Source of the DNA: Edaphocola aurantiacus
GTDB taxonomy: Bacteria > Bacteroidota > Bacteroidia > Chitinophagales > Chitinophagaceae
NCBI RefSeq assembly: GCF_019797745.1
Contig: NZ_VOSI01000002.1
Location: 124,001 to 188,000 of the forward strand
DNA: 64,000 bases
Reading direction: 5' to 3'
Shown: positions 27,069 through 36,180 of the stretch, in pieces
Position numbering within the stretch: the first letter of the stretch is position 1
How the letters are laid out: each line of letters opens with the position of its first letter
Notes under the pieces: model-generated
What the model was told of the DNA's origin: nothing
Database searches by the model: none
What the model saw: only the letters and a program-made list of their open reading frames with translations
Position numbers and translations under genes: made by a program

Positions 27069-28721
27069 TTAGAATTTAAATCGGATTCCACCCAGTATAT
27101 TAATTCCATATACCGGATATTGGTTCCATAACTGGTATTTCTGGTTCAGGATATTATCGGCCTGTATAAATAGGGTCAGTCTTGGAATAACATCATAGCT
27201 GGCCATGGCATTAATGTCTACAATCATCGGCAGTTTCTTATACGTACCATCCGGGTTGTTGGCAAACATGCGGTCATAAAGGGTAGCCCCGGCACCGAGG
27301 TTGAATTTAGGGAAAGCATTCCAGTTCAATCCCCCGCTGATACTTACCTGCGGCATATGCCAGGCTTTATCCTGACCTTTTACATTATATATATTCCACA
27401 CACTGCTACCCCATACACTAAACTTGCTATGGATCTGGTAACGCAGACGTGCTTCTATATTAACGGCACTGGCATCAAAATAACGTACATCAAACTGACG
27501 GCCATCGGTACTGTCGGTATAGTTATTGGCAAACATCGCCAGGTTCTTCCACCATTTATACCCTACGGTACCTCCGATCTGCACATGGCTGTTCAGGGCC
27601 GCATCAAAACCGGCAGATACTTTATTGCTGGTTCCCTGCACCGGCGTATACTGATACAGCATATACGGATTATAGGTACTCAGGCTTTTATAAGTATTCT
27701 GCTCCAGGTTGCTGGTCCAGCCTGCCATTAATTTCAGGCCTTTGTTTTTGGCCAGAACCGTTTCTGCTGTCAGGTCTGGCAACAGGTACACCTCATTGTC
27801 CTTCGCCCATGTCGGCTTCACGCCAATATGGATTTTAGTTCTGGAGAAGCCCAGATCTATTGCAGGTGTCAATTGCAGGTAGCTATTACCCTTAACGCCA
27901 TTTCCGGCATCGTACTGAGTCAGGTTCGCATTTACCCCTAAACCGATACTCACGGTTGAATCTATCGCTTTAGAAAAAGGTAAAGCCAGTCCCAGAGAAC
28001 GCTCCTTAGCCCCCATACTGTTGTTCAGCAGATATAAAGAAACGGTAGGCTGGTACTTGATGTTCCAGAAACCGGGAGATACAGGAGTCAGCGCAGCCTG
28101 AAGATCAACACCGGTATATACTTGTTTAACCCGGTCTTCCTCATAGTGATACACGGCGGTATCATAGCCATACTGTCGGTACGCCCTGCGATCGGCATTC
28201 AGCTGCAGGTCAAGGGTATGTTTAGGAAAATAGTAGCTTCCGCCTGCAGTAAGAGTATTCTGAGACCATTGCTGGTACAGTGGTTTACCTTTTTGGGATA
28301 AATGATTGAAATGGAAATTCAGATCATACTCATCACCGTATATACCTCCTACACCAGCATCGATGAGGTAGGTATTAAGGTTACCGATACCCAGCTTAAT
28401 GTAATTTTCAAAAGGAAGTGTTTCCTTCTGTTGTTTCATCGCCAGCGGTTTGATCGGCTCCGCTTTATAAGAATAACTGAGCGTCTGTTGTGGTACGGTA
28501 TAGGCAAATTTAGGCTTTACCGTATCAATTACCGGTAATGAAGGTACAAACTCCGGCTTTGGCGCAGGGGCCACTTCCGGCTTGTAAGTAGAATAAATAC
28601 TTAAAGACTGTGTCTTAAAAGTAGTGTCTGTATTATTGCGGCTGGCCTGTTGTGCCTGCAGGCTCCAGGGAGCAGCTGCAAGGGTAAGGGCCAGTAAAGA
28701 TTTATGATTGATGCGCTTCAT
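27069..28721 (-). CDS. TonB-receptor-like outer-membrane barrel without a plug
   Basis: About 550 residues. I chose the ATG at 28,721 because it gives a classic signal peptide (MKRINHKSLLALTLAAAPWS, then LQAQ). An upstream ATG at 28,751 overlaps the TPR gene's stop as TAATG and may serve translational coupling. After a Pro-rich periplasmic stretch (VAPAPKPEFVPSLPVIDTV), the rest is barrel strands ending in FIQADNILNQKYQLWNQYP and GGIRFKF, which are typical of the last strands of TonB-dependent receptors. No plug domain is visible. Co-transcription with the TPR protein suggests a two-component envelope assembly; the cargo is unknown. Confidence 0.83.
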   Translation of the reverse strand: MKRINHKSLLALTLAAAPWSLQAQQASRNNTDTTFKTQSLSIYSTYKPEVAPAPKPEFVPSLPVIDTVKPKFAYTVPQQTLSYSYKAEPIKPLAMKQQKETLPFENYIKLGIGNLNTYLIDAGVGGIYGDEYDLNFHFNHLSQKGKPLYQQWSQNTLTAGGSYYFPKHTLDLQLNADRRAYRQYGYDTAVYHYEEDRVKQVYTGVDLQAALTPVSPGFWNIKYQPTVSLYLLNNSMGAKERSLGLALPFSKAIDSTVSIGLGVNANLTQYDAGNGVKGNSYLQLTPAIDLGFSRTKIHIGVKPTWAKDNEVYLLPDLTAETVLAKNKGLKLMAGWTSNLEQNTYKSLSTYNPYMLYQYTPVQGTSNKVSAGFDAALNSHVQIGGTVGYKWWKNLAMFANNYTDSTDGRQFDVRYFDASAVNIEARLRYQIHSKFSVWGSSVWNIYNVKGQDKAWHMPQVSISGGLNWNAFPKFNLGAGATLYDRMFANNPDGTYKKLPMIVDINAMASYDVIPRLTLFIQADNILNQKYQLWNQYPVYGINILGGIRFKF

Positions 28722-28750
28722 TCTGTTTCGTTTTGTTGAACATTGATCCA

Positions 28751-31700
28751 TTAATCGGCCAGCTTACTTTTATTTTTCTCCAGCTGTTTTACTTTCTCCA
28801 GCTTATCTTTTGCTTCCTGTACCAGTGTTTTATCACCGGCATTTTTTACGATACTCTGCAGGGTAGCTTTAGCATTAAAGTAATCTTTATTATCGGCCAG
28901 GATATCTGCCAGCAGGATGTAATTCTTAACCGTCCAGTAAGCATCGCCATTAGAGGCCTGTGCGGCATAGCTCGCAGCCTTTTCGGCTTCCGCATTCTGC
29001 TTCTGTGCAAATAAGATTTCTGCAATGTGGTAGCGCGCTTCTGCACTGATGTTTCCGATATTGGCTTTGTCCAGTTGCTGATAAGTCGTCTTCGCTTCGT
29101 TCAACTGGTTGCTCATTTGCTGCACCTTAGCTTTATACAGCTGAGCTGTCATGCGGGTGCGCTCTTCTACACCACTTGTCGCAAGAATGCTGCTGGCATA
29201 GCTTTCAGTACCGGTATAATCTTTTTCATCAAAAGCAATCTTCATGAGGCCTTCCTGTGCTGCAGGTAATGATTCTGTAGCCTGGTGCTCCACCAGCATA
29301 TTGTAGTATTGCTTGGCTGCTGCCGTATTTTTCTGATTGGCATTGATGGTCGCGGCTCTCAATGCAGCATCTTCCGAAAACTCGCTCCAGGAGCCGGACA
29401 GCAGGCTGCTATAGTCTGCCAGTGCTTTATCATATTTCTTTTGCTGATAATAGCTCTCTCCTCTGTAGTAAAGTGCTTTTACCTGGTACATTCCTTTCGG
29501 GTATTGCGTCAGGTATTTATCATACTGTGCAATGGCTTTATCATAATTCCCGTTAGAGAAGTCATTATCTGCCGCATCAAAGTATGCATTTTCAACATCG
29601 TCTTTATCATCTACGGTGATACCTTGTTTTTGCAGGAAGTCTGCATACTGCTCCGGTTTGCCCTGTGCAACATATAAAGTCTTCAACGCACTCAGTGCCG
29701 CTGTGCGGTCTTCTGCTGCAGGATATTTAGTGATGTATGTTGTATAGGCATCTATCGCTTTAGCACCCTGGTTATTGTCCTGGTAGGCAAATGCCAGCTG
29801 GTAGGCAGCTTTGGCCTGCAGGTTCACATTGGTTGTATTCAGTTTTTCAAGCAATGCAATCGCTTCTGCATTTTTATCCATAGCGATATACTCCGAAGCG
29901 AGCTCCAGTGTGGCATCTTCCCTAATGGAAGTCTTACCTTTCTGCACTACATATTTCAGCAGTTCCACTTTCTCGGCCTGCTTGTTCTGCAGTCCAAGGA
30001 TTAATGCTTTCTGATAACGTGCATAATCCGGATCGCCTGAGTTTGCGGCAATCGCTTTATCATACAGACGGGCTGCATTATCGAAATCTTTCTGCATAAA
30101 TGCAGCATCGGCCTGGCGTACAATTGCATCAGCAGATCCTTCAGATCCGCCCCTTTGTGCATCAGCAAAAGCGGTTTGTGCATCGGCATAATTACTGGCC
30201 TTCATACTGGCATAACCCAGGTTGATATTGGCATTCTGCACCGTAGCCTTACTGCTTACCTTAGCTGCAGCAGACTCATTTCCTTTTACTTTACTCAGGA
30301 AACTTTTGGTTGCAGTTACAGACTCGTTGAACTGGTTTTGCTTGTAATCGATCTCTCCTTTCCAGAAGTAAGCTACGGCTTCCAGTGCCGGATTTACCGG
30401 TCTGCGCAGCGACTCATCAAGATATTGCTCTGCTTCTCCGTAACGCTTGTCCTGTAATAGTTGCAGACCACGACCTACCGCTGCTTTCTGAAACAGGGAT
30501 AAGGCTTCATTGCTGTTTTCTTTGCTATCGGCTAATAAATCGTATGCTTCAGCATAGTTATTATTCTTCAGCAGCATAGAAGACAATAATGTCCTGGCTT
30601 CTGCAGCATTACTGCTGTTCGGAAACTCGGTCAGGAAACGTTTAAAGCCGGTAGTAGCCATAGGATCGAAGCCCAGCTCATAAGACAGCTTATTGTATAA
30701 GAAGAGCGATGCTTCTTTCTGCGCAATGTTATAATCCATTTCACTGCACAGGCCAAAGGCATTACGCGCGCCTTTCTTATCATTTACTTTGAGGTAGCAA
30801 TCTCCCAGCAGGTACATGGAGGTTTGCCCCAGAGAATCCTGGGTACTGCTCAGCTGCTGGAATTTATCAATCGCTTCTCTGTATTTATTTAGCTGGTAAT
30901 AGGTATATGCCATCTCATACAGCTCCTCTTTCTTCACACGTTCACTGTTGGCATAATAATCCTCGAAGTAAGGCAGGGCCTCATCATAGCGCTTCATCTC
31001 AAACAATGTCTGCGCAGTCAGTAACCTCAGTTCCTTATCATAATAGAGCTTATCTTTTTTGCCGAGGTAGCGGCGGGAGTTAGATAATACTTTATCATAA
31101 TCTCCTTTAAAGTAATGGATCTCTGTCTCGTAATAGGGAACGATATCCTTATACTCTTCAGAGTTATGCACTCTTTCAAAGCTCTTCAGGGCATCATCAA
31201 AATTACCCTCATTATAGGTCAGCAAGCCATAATAGTAGTTTGCCGGCAAGTAGTATTTATTCTCCGGGATCTCTTTAATACCCACAAAGAGGTTGCGTGC
31301 CTGGCTGAATTGCTGATTGATGAAATAGGCATAGCCCAGCTCAAACTTGGTATCTGCAATTTCTGCATTACTCAGGTTATCCACACCGGCCATTTCGTAA
31401 TAAGTAATGGCTGCGGCCAGGTCGCGGTTATTTTCAAAGTAGTATTTACCCAGTTCAAAGGCTACCCTCTGGCGGTATGCTACATTCGTTTGTTTACTTA
31501 CATACGCCTTAGCTTCACCTATAGACTCCAGGTTACGGAGTTTAACCCCCGACAGCATACGATAGTATTCTGCCTGCTCTCTGTCCAGGGAAGTGACTAC
31601 AGCCACACTGGACTGGCCCGGTTGTTGCGGATAAGCCAGGAATTCGGAAAGTGTATGCGCCGCAAGGTTATAGTGACCCTGCTGGTACTGCTCGATACCG

Positions 31701-31840
31701 TGCTGTAATAAGGCTTTGGGTTTCAGATTACTGATAGTCGTTTGCGCCATGGCAGCCGTTCCTATAGATAATGCTGTACCCAGTACCAGTGATCTATGTA
31801 TGATTGATTTAAAGTTTCGCCCCATTTTCAAATGATACAT
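28751..31840 (-). CDS. Large periplasmic TPR-repeat protein
   Basis: About 1,029 residues. Of three possible starts (31,882, 31,840, 31,825), those at 31,840 and 31,825 place a signal peptide (SLVLGTALSIGTAAMAQ) near the N-terminus. The rest is a solenoid of tetratricopeptide repeats, with recurring units such as FELGYAYFINQQFSQARNLF, YYGLLTYNEGNFDDALKSF and YYRGESYYQQKKYDKALADY, resembling YbgF/BamD-like or T9SS-associated TPR proteins that hold partners in the periplasm. Its stop overlaps an ATG of the downstream barrel gene by one base. A -7 element lies at 31,903-31,910. Confidence 0.88.
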   Translation of the reverse strand: MYHLKMGRNFKSIIHRSLVLGTALSIGTAAMAQTTISNLKPKALLQHGIEQYQQGHYNLAAHTLSEFLAYPQQPGQSSVAVVTSLDREQAEYYRMLSGVKLRNLESIGEAKAYVSKQTNVAYRQRVAFELGKYYFENNRDLAAAITYYEMAGVDNLSNAEIADTKFELGYAYFINQQFSQARNLFVGIKEIPENKYYLPANYYYGLLTYNEGNFDDALKSFERVHNSEEYKDIVPYYETEIHYFKGDYDKVLSNSRRYLGKKDKLYYDKELRLLTAQTLFEMKRYDEALPYFEDYYANSERVKKEELYEMAYTYYQLNKYREAIDKFQQLSSTQDSLGQTSMYLLGDCYLKVNDKKGARNAFGLCSEMDYNIAQKEASLFLYNKLSYELGFDPMATTGFKRFLTEFPNSSNAAEARTLLSSMLLKNNNYAEAYDLLADSKENSNEALSLFQKAAVGRGLQLLQDKRYGEAEQYLDESLRRPVNPALEAVAYFWKGEIDYKQNQFNESVTATKSFLSKVKGNESAAAKVSSKATVQNANINLGYASMKASNYADAQTAFADAQRGGSEGSADAIVRQADAAFMQKDFDNAARLYDKAIAANSGDPDYARYQKALILGLQNKQAEKVELLKYVVQKGKTSIREDATLELASEYIAMDKNAEAIALLEKLNTTNVNLQAKAAYQLAFAYQDNNQGAKAIDAYTTYITKYPAAEDRTAALSALKTLYVAQGKPEQYADFLQKQGITVDDKDDVENAYFDAADNDFSNGNYDKAIAQYDKYLTQYPKGMYQVKALYYRGESYYQQKKYDKALADYSSLLSGSWSEFSEDAALRAATINANQKNTAAAKQYYNMLVEHQATESLPAAQEGLMKIAFDEKDYTGTESYASSILATSGVEERTRMTAQLYKAKVQQMSNQLNEAKTTYQQLDKANIGNISAEARYHIAEILFAQKQNAEAEKAASYAAQASNGDAYWTVKNYILLADILADNKDYFNAKATLQSIVKNAGDKTLVQEAKDKLEKVKQLEKNKSKLAD

Positions 31841-31902
31841 TTTATGTATTTGTAATCCCGGTGTATTATTTGGGATAGCCATTGGCTATGATACCAAACC
31901 AA

Positions 31903-31910
31903 CAAAGATA
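31903..31910 (-). promoter_or_regulatory. -7 element for the TPR-barrel operon
   Basis: TATCTTTG on the minus strand. A near -33 element (TTG following T-rich sequence) is imperfect. The predicted start near 31,896 leaves about 14 bases to the first ATG (31,882) or 56 to the preferred ATG (31,840). Confidence 0.45.
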
Positions 31911-31953
31911 AGTATTCGGGACTGGTACCCAATAAATAATAGTTAAAATGTTG

Positions 31954-31991
31954 TATAAAAAAAGCGGCTCACATGAGCCGCTTTTTTTATA
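31954..31991 (-). terminator. Terminator after the zinc metallopeptidase gene
   Basis: A perfect 17-bp inverted repeat around a 4-base loop ACAT, core AGCGGCTC/GAGCCGCT, with A and T runs on the outside. It lies 16 bases past the stop at 32,008. Confidence 0.85.
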
Positions 31992-32007
31992 CGTTTCGTC
32001 ATTTGTT

Positions 32008-32700
32008 TTAATCCCGTGATCTGCTGTTGGTAAACAGCATGATATAATAGATCAGGGTTGCAATAGAACTGATTGCCGCCACCACATAGGTTCTGGCCGC
32101 CCATTTCAATGCATCCTGTGCTTTATCATGATCGGCACCTACCGTAACCCCGGCAGATTCCAGCCACTTCAGCGCCCTGTTACTGGCATCATACTCAACC
32201 GGCAGGGTAACCAGGCTGAATATTGTAGACATGGCAAATAATACTATACCTACCAGCATCACTATAGGGCTGGCCTTGGCCACCAACAGCGCCAGGCCTA
32301 TCATAATCACCCATTGAGATAAACGGGTACTGATATTCACCACGGGCACCAGCTTACTGCGCAATTGCAGCATACTGTAACCGGTGGCATGCTGTACCGC
32401 ATGACCGCATTCGTGGGCGGCTACTGCTGCCGCTGCAATACTATTGCTGGCATATACCGATTCACTCAGGTTTACGGTTTTATCTGCCGGGTTATAGTGG
32501 TCGGTCAGTCTTCCCGGTGTGGAAATAACCTTTACATCCATAATACCATTATCACGCAGCATTTGCTCTGCCACTTCTTTACCGGACATGCCGCTCATCA
32601 GCGGATCATGGCTGTACGTTTCAAATTTACTTTTCAGTCGATTACTGACATACATCCCGACCAGGAACATAATACCGGCAATCAGATAATAACCCATCAT
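32008..32700 (-). CDS. Membrane zinc metallopeptidase, YugP family
   Basis: A 230-residue integral membrane protein. Helix 1 is at about 3-20. The zinc site HECGHAVQH is at 96-104 (His96, Glu97, His100). Further helices follow at about 130-170 and 205-222. The family (neutral zinc metallopeptidase, YugP) is widespread but its substrates are not well known. The conserved start of the domain, MSGKEVAEQMLRDNGI and the VNLSESVYAS segment are present. It is a single-gene unit with its own terminator and diverges from the gene at 32,872. Confidence 0.92.
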   Translation of the reverse strand: MMGYYLIAGIMFLVGMYVSNRLKSKFETYSHDPLMSGMSGKEVAEQMLRDNGIMDVKVISTPGRLTDHYNPADKTVNLSESVYASNSIAAAAVAAHECGHAVQHATGYSMLQLRSKLVPVVNISTRLSQWVIMIGLALLVAKASPIVMLVGIVLFAMSTIFSLVTLPVEYDASNRALKWLESAGVTVGADHDKAQDALKWAARTYVVAAISSIATLIYYIMLFTNSRSRD

Positions 32701-32736
32701 AATTTAATACTGGTTTGATTATTACTTAAAGGTACA

Positions 32737-32752
32737 AATTTGGGACCAAATT
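32737..32752. repeat. 16-bp palindrome between divergent promoters
   Basis: AATTTGG, two central bases, CCAAATT: perfect 7-bp arms. It lies just upstream of a near -7 element for the metallopeptidase gene (TACCTTTA on the minus strand, 32,727-32,734) and just upstream of a candidate plus promoter (TTTG at 32,756). It could be an operator shared by both genes. Confidence 0.35.
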
Positions 32753-32755
32753 AAT

Positions 32756-32788
32756 TTTGACAGATGTTATGACATTTTTATACTTTTA
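32756..32788 (+). promoter_or_regulatory. Candidate promoter for the gene at 32,872
   Basis: TTTG (32,756-32,759), 21 bases, TACTTTTA (32,781-32,788), one mismatch from TTTG-N19-21-TAnnTTTG. It would give a leader of about 75 bases. Confidence 0.35.
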
Positions 32789-32871
32789 AGGGCCGAAATC
32801 CGCATTTGGTGCAATTTCTGGCATAAATCAAGCCCATTTATCATTTGTTTTTTAACATATATTCAACAAGC

Positions 32872-33801
32872 ATGAGAACATTATTCCTGAGTATACTAGC
32901 CTGCTTATCGACCTTCCTGCTTACAGCACAAGATAATTATTTCAAAGTAAGTACCCTTAATCTGAAAGATGGCAGCGTACCGGTATTTTCTAATAAGAAA
33001 GCGAAGAAGGTAAGCAAACGCATTAATGAATACCTGCAACTGGCCACAGTGGGCAGCCTGGCAGAACCACACAAGGACAGTATAACCTGTGCTTATGATT
33101 ATGTTATTCTGCAGAATAATAATCGCTGTCTGTCTGTGCGCTGCACGCCGATCGACAGTACGCTGCCTGTGACAACCAAAAGTATTGCTTTTAATGCGGC
33201 TACCGGGCAGGTCATCGGCATCACCGATCTCTTCTCTTCCACCGGATTAGGAGAACTGAAAAGAATGATTTTACGCCAGCATGCCGATGCTGTTGCACAA
33301 TATGTCCCTGCAGAAAGTAAGGAGGAGGTGAATAAATGCCTGAAAAATAACCTGGGTATATTTACATTAAAACAAGGTATTATTTCTATCCAGTCCGCAT
33401 CATGCTTCCCGGCAAATACGCCATACCGTGCGGTCCTGGACATACCGGTGCAACCGGTACAAAATCTGCTGAGCAATTATGGCTTCGGCGTATTCGGGCT
33501 AAACCCTGATGTAAAAATGAAAAAGATGGTGACCAATAGCCTGCCGAACCTGTATTCCGGCAAGATCGGAAGTGATGCCGTTCTATTACAGTTAGACCCG
33601 GTGATGGATAAAACCCTGAGTGGAGTGTTATATAATGTACATACCGGTAAAGCCATACCGGTACAGGGCAGCTTCCGCAGTAACCATTTCGATGCAGAAG
33701 GCAGCTGGGGTAAATTCAGTGTGGTGATCAGCAATGGCATGGTGCAGGGCAACTTCAGACCAACCGGCGGCAGACCGCAAACCGTAAATCTGGAAAAATA
33801 A
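32872..33801 (+). CDS. Exported protein of unknown function
   Basis: A 309-residue protein. The start at 32,872 (ATG) gives a signal peptide (RTLFLSILACLSTFLLTAQ); an upstream TTG in the same frame is less likely. The pattern SIAFNAATGQVIGITDLF followed by a helical segment with ELKRMILRQHADAV is like DUF3298/RsiV-type C-terminal domains found in secreted lysozyme-sensing and related proteins, but the match is loose. The last 90 residues (LSGVLYNVHTGKAIPV and following) look like a separate small beta domain. The substrate-binding lipoprotein gene follows 30 bases later in the same direction, so the two may be co-transcribed. Confidence 0.75.
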   Translation: MRTLFLSILACLSTFLLTAQDNYFKVSTLNLKDGSVPVFSNKKAKKVSKRINEYLQLATVGSLAEPHKDSITCAYDYVILQNNNRCLSVRCTPIDSTLPVTTKSIAFNAATGQVIGITDLFSSTGLGELKRMILRQHADAVAQYVPAESKEEVNKCLKNNLGIFTLKQGIISIQSASCFPANTPYRAVLDIPVQPVQNLLSNYGFGVFGLNPDVKMKKMVTNSLPNLYSGKIGSDAVLLQLDPVMDKTLSGVLYNVHTGKAIPVQGSFRSNHFDAEGSWGKFSVVISNGMVQGNFRPTGGRPQTVNLEK

Positions 33802-33831
33802 ACCGTATTTTGCCCTTCAAATAAATCATCC

Positions 33832-35454
33832 GTGCTGCGCAACTCAATCGTTTGTCTATTATGCCTTGTCTTTCTGAGCTCCTGCACACAGAAGGCTAAG
33901 GAGCGTAAGATGGTCTTCCGGTATAACCAGGCCGGCGGACTGGAAACGCTGGACCCTGCATTTGCTAAAAACCTAAGCATTATGTGGGGCGTGCACTTTA
34001 TATTCAATACCCTCACCGAAGTGGACAAGGAGCTTAAGGTTACTCCTTCCCTGGCGCAATCCTGGGAGCTATCCGAAGATGGGCTGCAGTATACTTTTCA
34101 TATCCGCAGAGATGTGTATTTCCATGACAACGAAGCCTTTCCCGGTGGCAAAGGCCGCCGCATGACGGCTTATGACATACAATATAGCTTCGACCGGCTC
34201 ATCGATCCGCTGACGGCCTCTTCCGGTGCCTGGATCTTTAATGACCGCGTACGCAGCAAGCAGCCATTCGAGGCGATCAATGACAGTACTTTCCTCATTC
34301 ACCTTAACCAACCCTTCCGCCCGCTTCCGGAGATACTCAGTATGCCTTACTGCTCTGTGGTACCGCATGAAGTAGTGCGTAAATGGGGCAAGGATTTCCG
34401 TAATCATCCCTGTGGCACAGGACCCTTCCGTTTTCAATACTGGGATGAGGGTAATACACTAGTACTGCATAAGCATCCCGGCTACTGGGAACAGGACAGC
34501 AGCGGCCAAAAACTTCCCTACCTGGATGCGGTACAGGTAAGTTTTAATGATACCAAGGCAACAGAGTTCCTGTTATTTCTGCAGAAGAAACTGGATTTTG
34601 TAAATGGATTAGACGGTTCTTTCAAAGACCTTGTACTGACGAAGAAAGGTACCCTGAAACCGGACTTCCAGGATAAGATACGATTGAAGAAACTGGTATA
34701 TCTGAATACCGAATACCTGGGTATACTGGTCGATAAGGAAAATGCAAAACTGAAAGGTACTCCCCTGCTGCATCCTAAGGTGCGCCTGGCGATTAATTAT
34801 GCCATAGACCGTAATAAAATCGTGACCTACTTCCGTAACGGTGTAGGCATACCGGCCACTACCGGTTTTATCCCTAAAGGCATGCCGGGTACGGAAAAGC
34901 GCCTGGCTACCCCTTATGAATATAATCCGGCCAAAGCCCTGCAATTACTGGCAGAGGCGGGCTACCCGAATGGTAAAGGTCTTGCCCCTATTATATTACA
35001 ATGTCCCGAAGCGAATGTGGATGTCTGCAACTTTGTGGCTACACAATTAAACGATATTGGTATACCGGCAAGGGTGCAGGTGATGCAACCCGGATTGCTG
35101 CGTCAGGAGATGAGCCGCTCACAGGCACCATTCTTCAAAGCACAGTGGATTGCCGATTATCCCGATGCGGAAACATACCTGGCATTTTTCTATAGTAAAT
35201 TCCCCGCACCGCCGAACTATACGCGTTTTAATGATCCTGTATTTGATCACTTATATGAACGCAGCCTGCAGGCCGAGGATGATGCTACCCGCTTTCATAT
35301 GTATGCACAGATGGATAGCCTGATCAGCAGTAAAGCACCTGTGGTACCGCTGTTCTACGACGAGATGTTGCATTTTACCCAAAATAACATCAGCGGATTC
35401 GAAGAGAACCCGCTGAATATAATAGACCTGAAAAGGGTGAAAGTTAATAAGTAG
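33832..35454 (+). CDS. Oligopeptide-type ABC transporter substrate-binding lipoprotein
   Basis: A 540-residue solute-binding protein of family 5 (OppA/DppA-like). It starts with GTG and has a lipobox LSSC with Cys18. Diagnostic parts are GGLETLDPAFAKN, SLAQSWELSEDGLQYTFHIR, YDIQYSFDRLIDP, GTGPFRFQYW, and KVRLAINYAIDRNKI, all in the order expected for this family, which captures peptides or nickel for import. No permease or ATPase genes lie next to it. Its stop faces that of the methyltransferase gene with only four bases between, and a dipeptide epimerase gene follows on that strand, which fits a peptide-scavenging setting. Confidence 0.92.
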   Translation: MLRNSIVCLLCLVFLSSCTQKAKERKMVFRYNQAGGLETLDPAFAKNLSIMWGVHFIFNTLTEVDKELKVTPSLAQSWELSEDGLQYTFHIRRDVYFHDNEAFPGGKGRRMTAYDIQYSFDRLIDPLTASSGAWIFNDRVRSKQPFEAINDSTFLIHLNQPFRPLPEILSMPYCSVVPHEVVRKWGKDFRNHPCGTGPFRFQYWDEGNTLVLHKHPGYWEQDSSGQKLPYLDAVQVSFNDTKATEFLLFLQKKLDFVNGLDGSFKDLVLTKKGTLKPDFQDKIRLKKLVYLNTEYLGILVDKENAKLKGTPLLHPKVRLAINYAIDRNKIVTYFRNGVGIPATTGFIPKGMPGTEKRLATPYEYNPAKALQLLAEAGYPNGKGLAPIILQCPEANVDVCNFVATQLNDIGIPARVQVMQPGLLRQEMSRSQAPFFKAQWIADYPDAETYLAFFYSKFPAPPNYTRFNDPVFDHLYERSLQAEDDATRFHMYAQMDSLISSKAPVVPLFYDEMLHFTQNNISGFEENPLNIIDLKRVKVNK

Positions 35455-35458
35455 TACC

Positions 35459-36169
35459 TTACAATTTTGTACCATTGACCCCAGTAGCACAACCGAAAAA
35501 GTATTGCTGAAACTGCACAGACAACCCATTTCGTTCAAAAATCTGTTTTACTTTTTCGCTGTTTTCAAACTTTGCAGTATAGACCCATAGCATTTTATAA
35601 TCGCTGGGATTTCCAAGAAATAATTTTCCTAATACTGGTATAATCCGGGCCAGATATAGCCTGTAGAAAAACAGCAGGGGCTTATGGGCAGGCTTTGATA
35701 CTTCTATAAAGCTAAATTTTCCATTTACCTTCAATATACGTTTCAATTGCTTTGCCAACTGATCTAACTGCTCATCTGTAAATGTTTTCAGGCCATATGC
35801 ACAGGAAATAATATCAAATGTATTTTCAGCATAGCTATTCTCCAGCACATCTTCACAGACAATGTTCAATTTGTCCTTAAATATCCTTTGGGCTTTCGGC
35901 ATAGCATTCCGTACCATTTCATCAGAGAAATCAAGGGAATAAAACTGTGCATTCGGAAATTGCTGTTTCAATATAGACCAGTTTTCTCCTAATCCGGACA
36001 AAAGATCCAGCACTTTCAGTTCTTTCGAAGAGGTGCCTAATTGTCGCAAATGCTGCCTTCTCCATCGTATGGAAAACCCGAACGAGGTAATGTAATTCAT
36101 CCGCTCATAAGAACCTGACATCTTATTGAATAAGGTCTTTACATAAGCCGGATCATATATATTTTCCAT
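35459..36169 (-). CDS. SAM-dependent methyltransferase, UbiE/MenG-like
   Basis: A 236-residue class I methyltransferase. Motif I is LDLLSGLGENW (54-64), the acidic motif follows as YSLDFSDEMVRNA, and the post-motif segment IISCAYGLKTF corresponds to the quinone-methyltransferase FGLRN region. The N-terminal PAYVKTLFNKMSGSYERMN is also like the UbiE/Coq5 opening. Those enzymes methylate the ring in menaquinone or ubiquinone synthesis, but motif I here differs from the usual D-x-x-x-GTG-D, so another substrate is possible. It lies 11 bases after the epimerase gene and is probably in the same operon. Confidence 0.82.
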   Translation of the reverse strand: MENIYDPAYVKTLFNKMSGSYERMNYITSFGFSIRWRRQHLRQLGTSSKELKVLDLLSGLGENWSILKQQFPNAQFYSLDFSDEMVRNAMPKAQRIFKDKLNIVCEDVLENSYAENTFDIISCAYGLKTFTDEQLDQLAKQLKRILKVNGKFSFIEVSKPAHKPLLFFYRLYLARIIPVLGKLFLGNPSDYKMLWVYTAKFENSEKVKQIFERNGLSVQFQQYFFGCATGVNGTKL

Positions 36170-36180
36170 AGCTGTATTGC

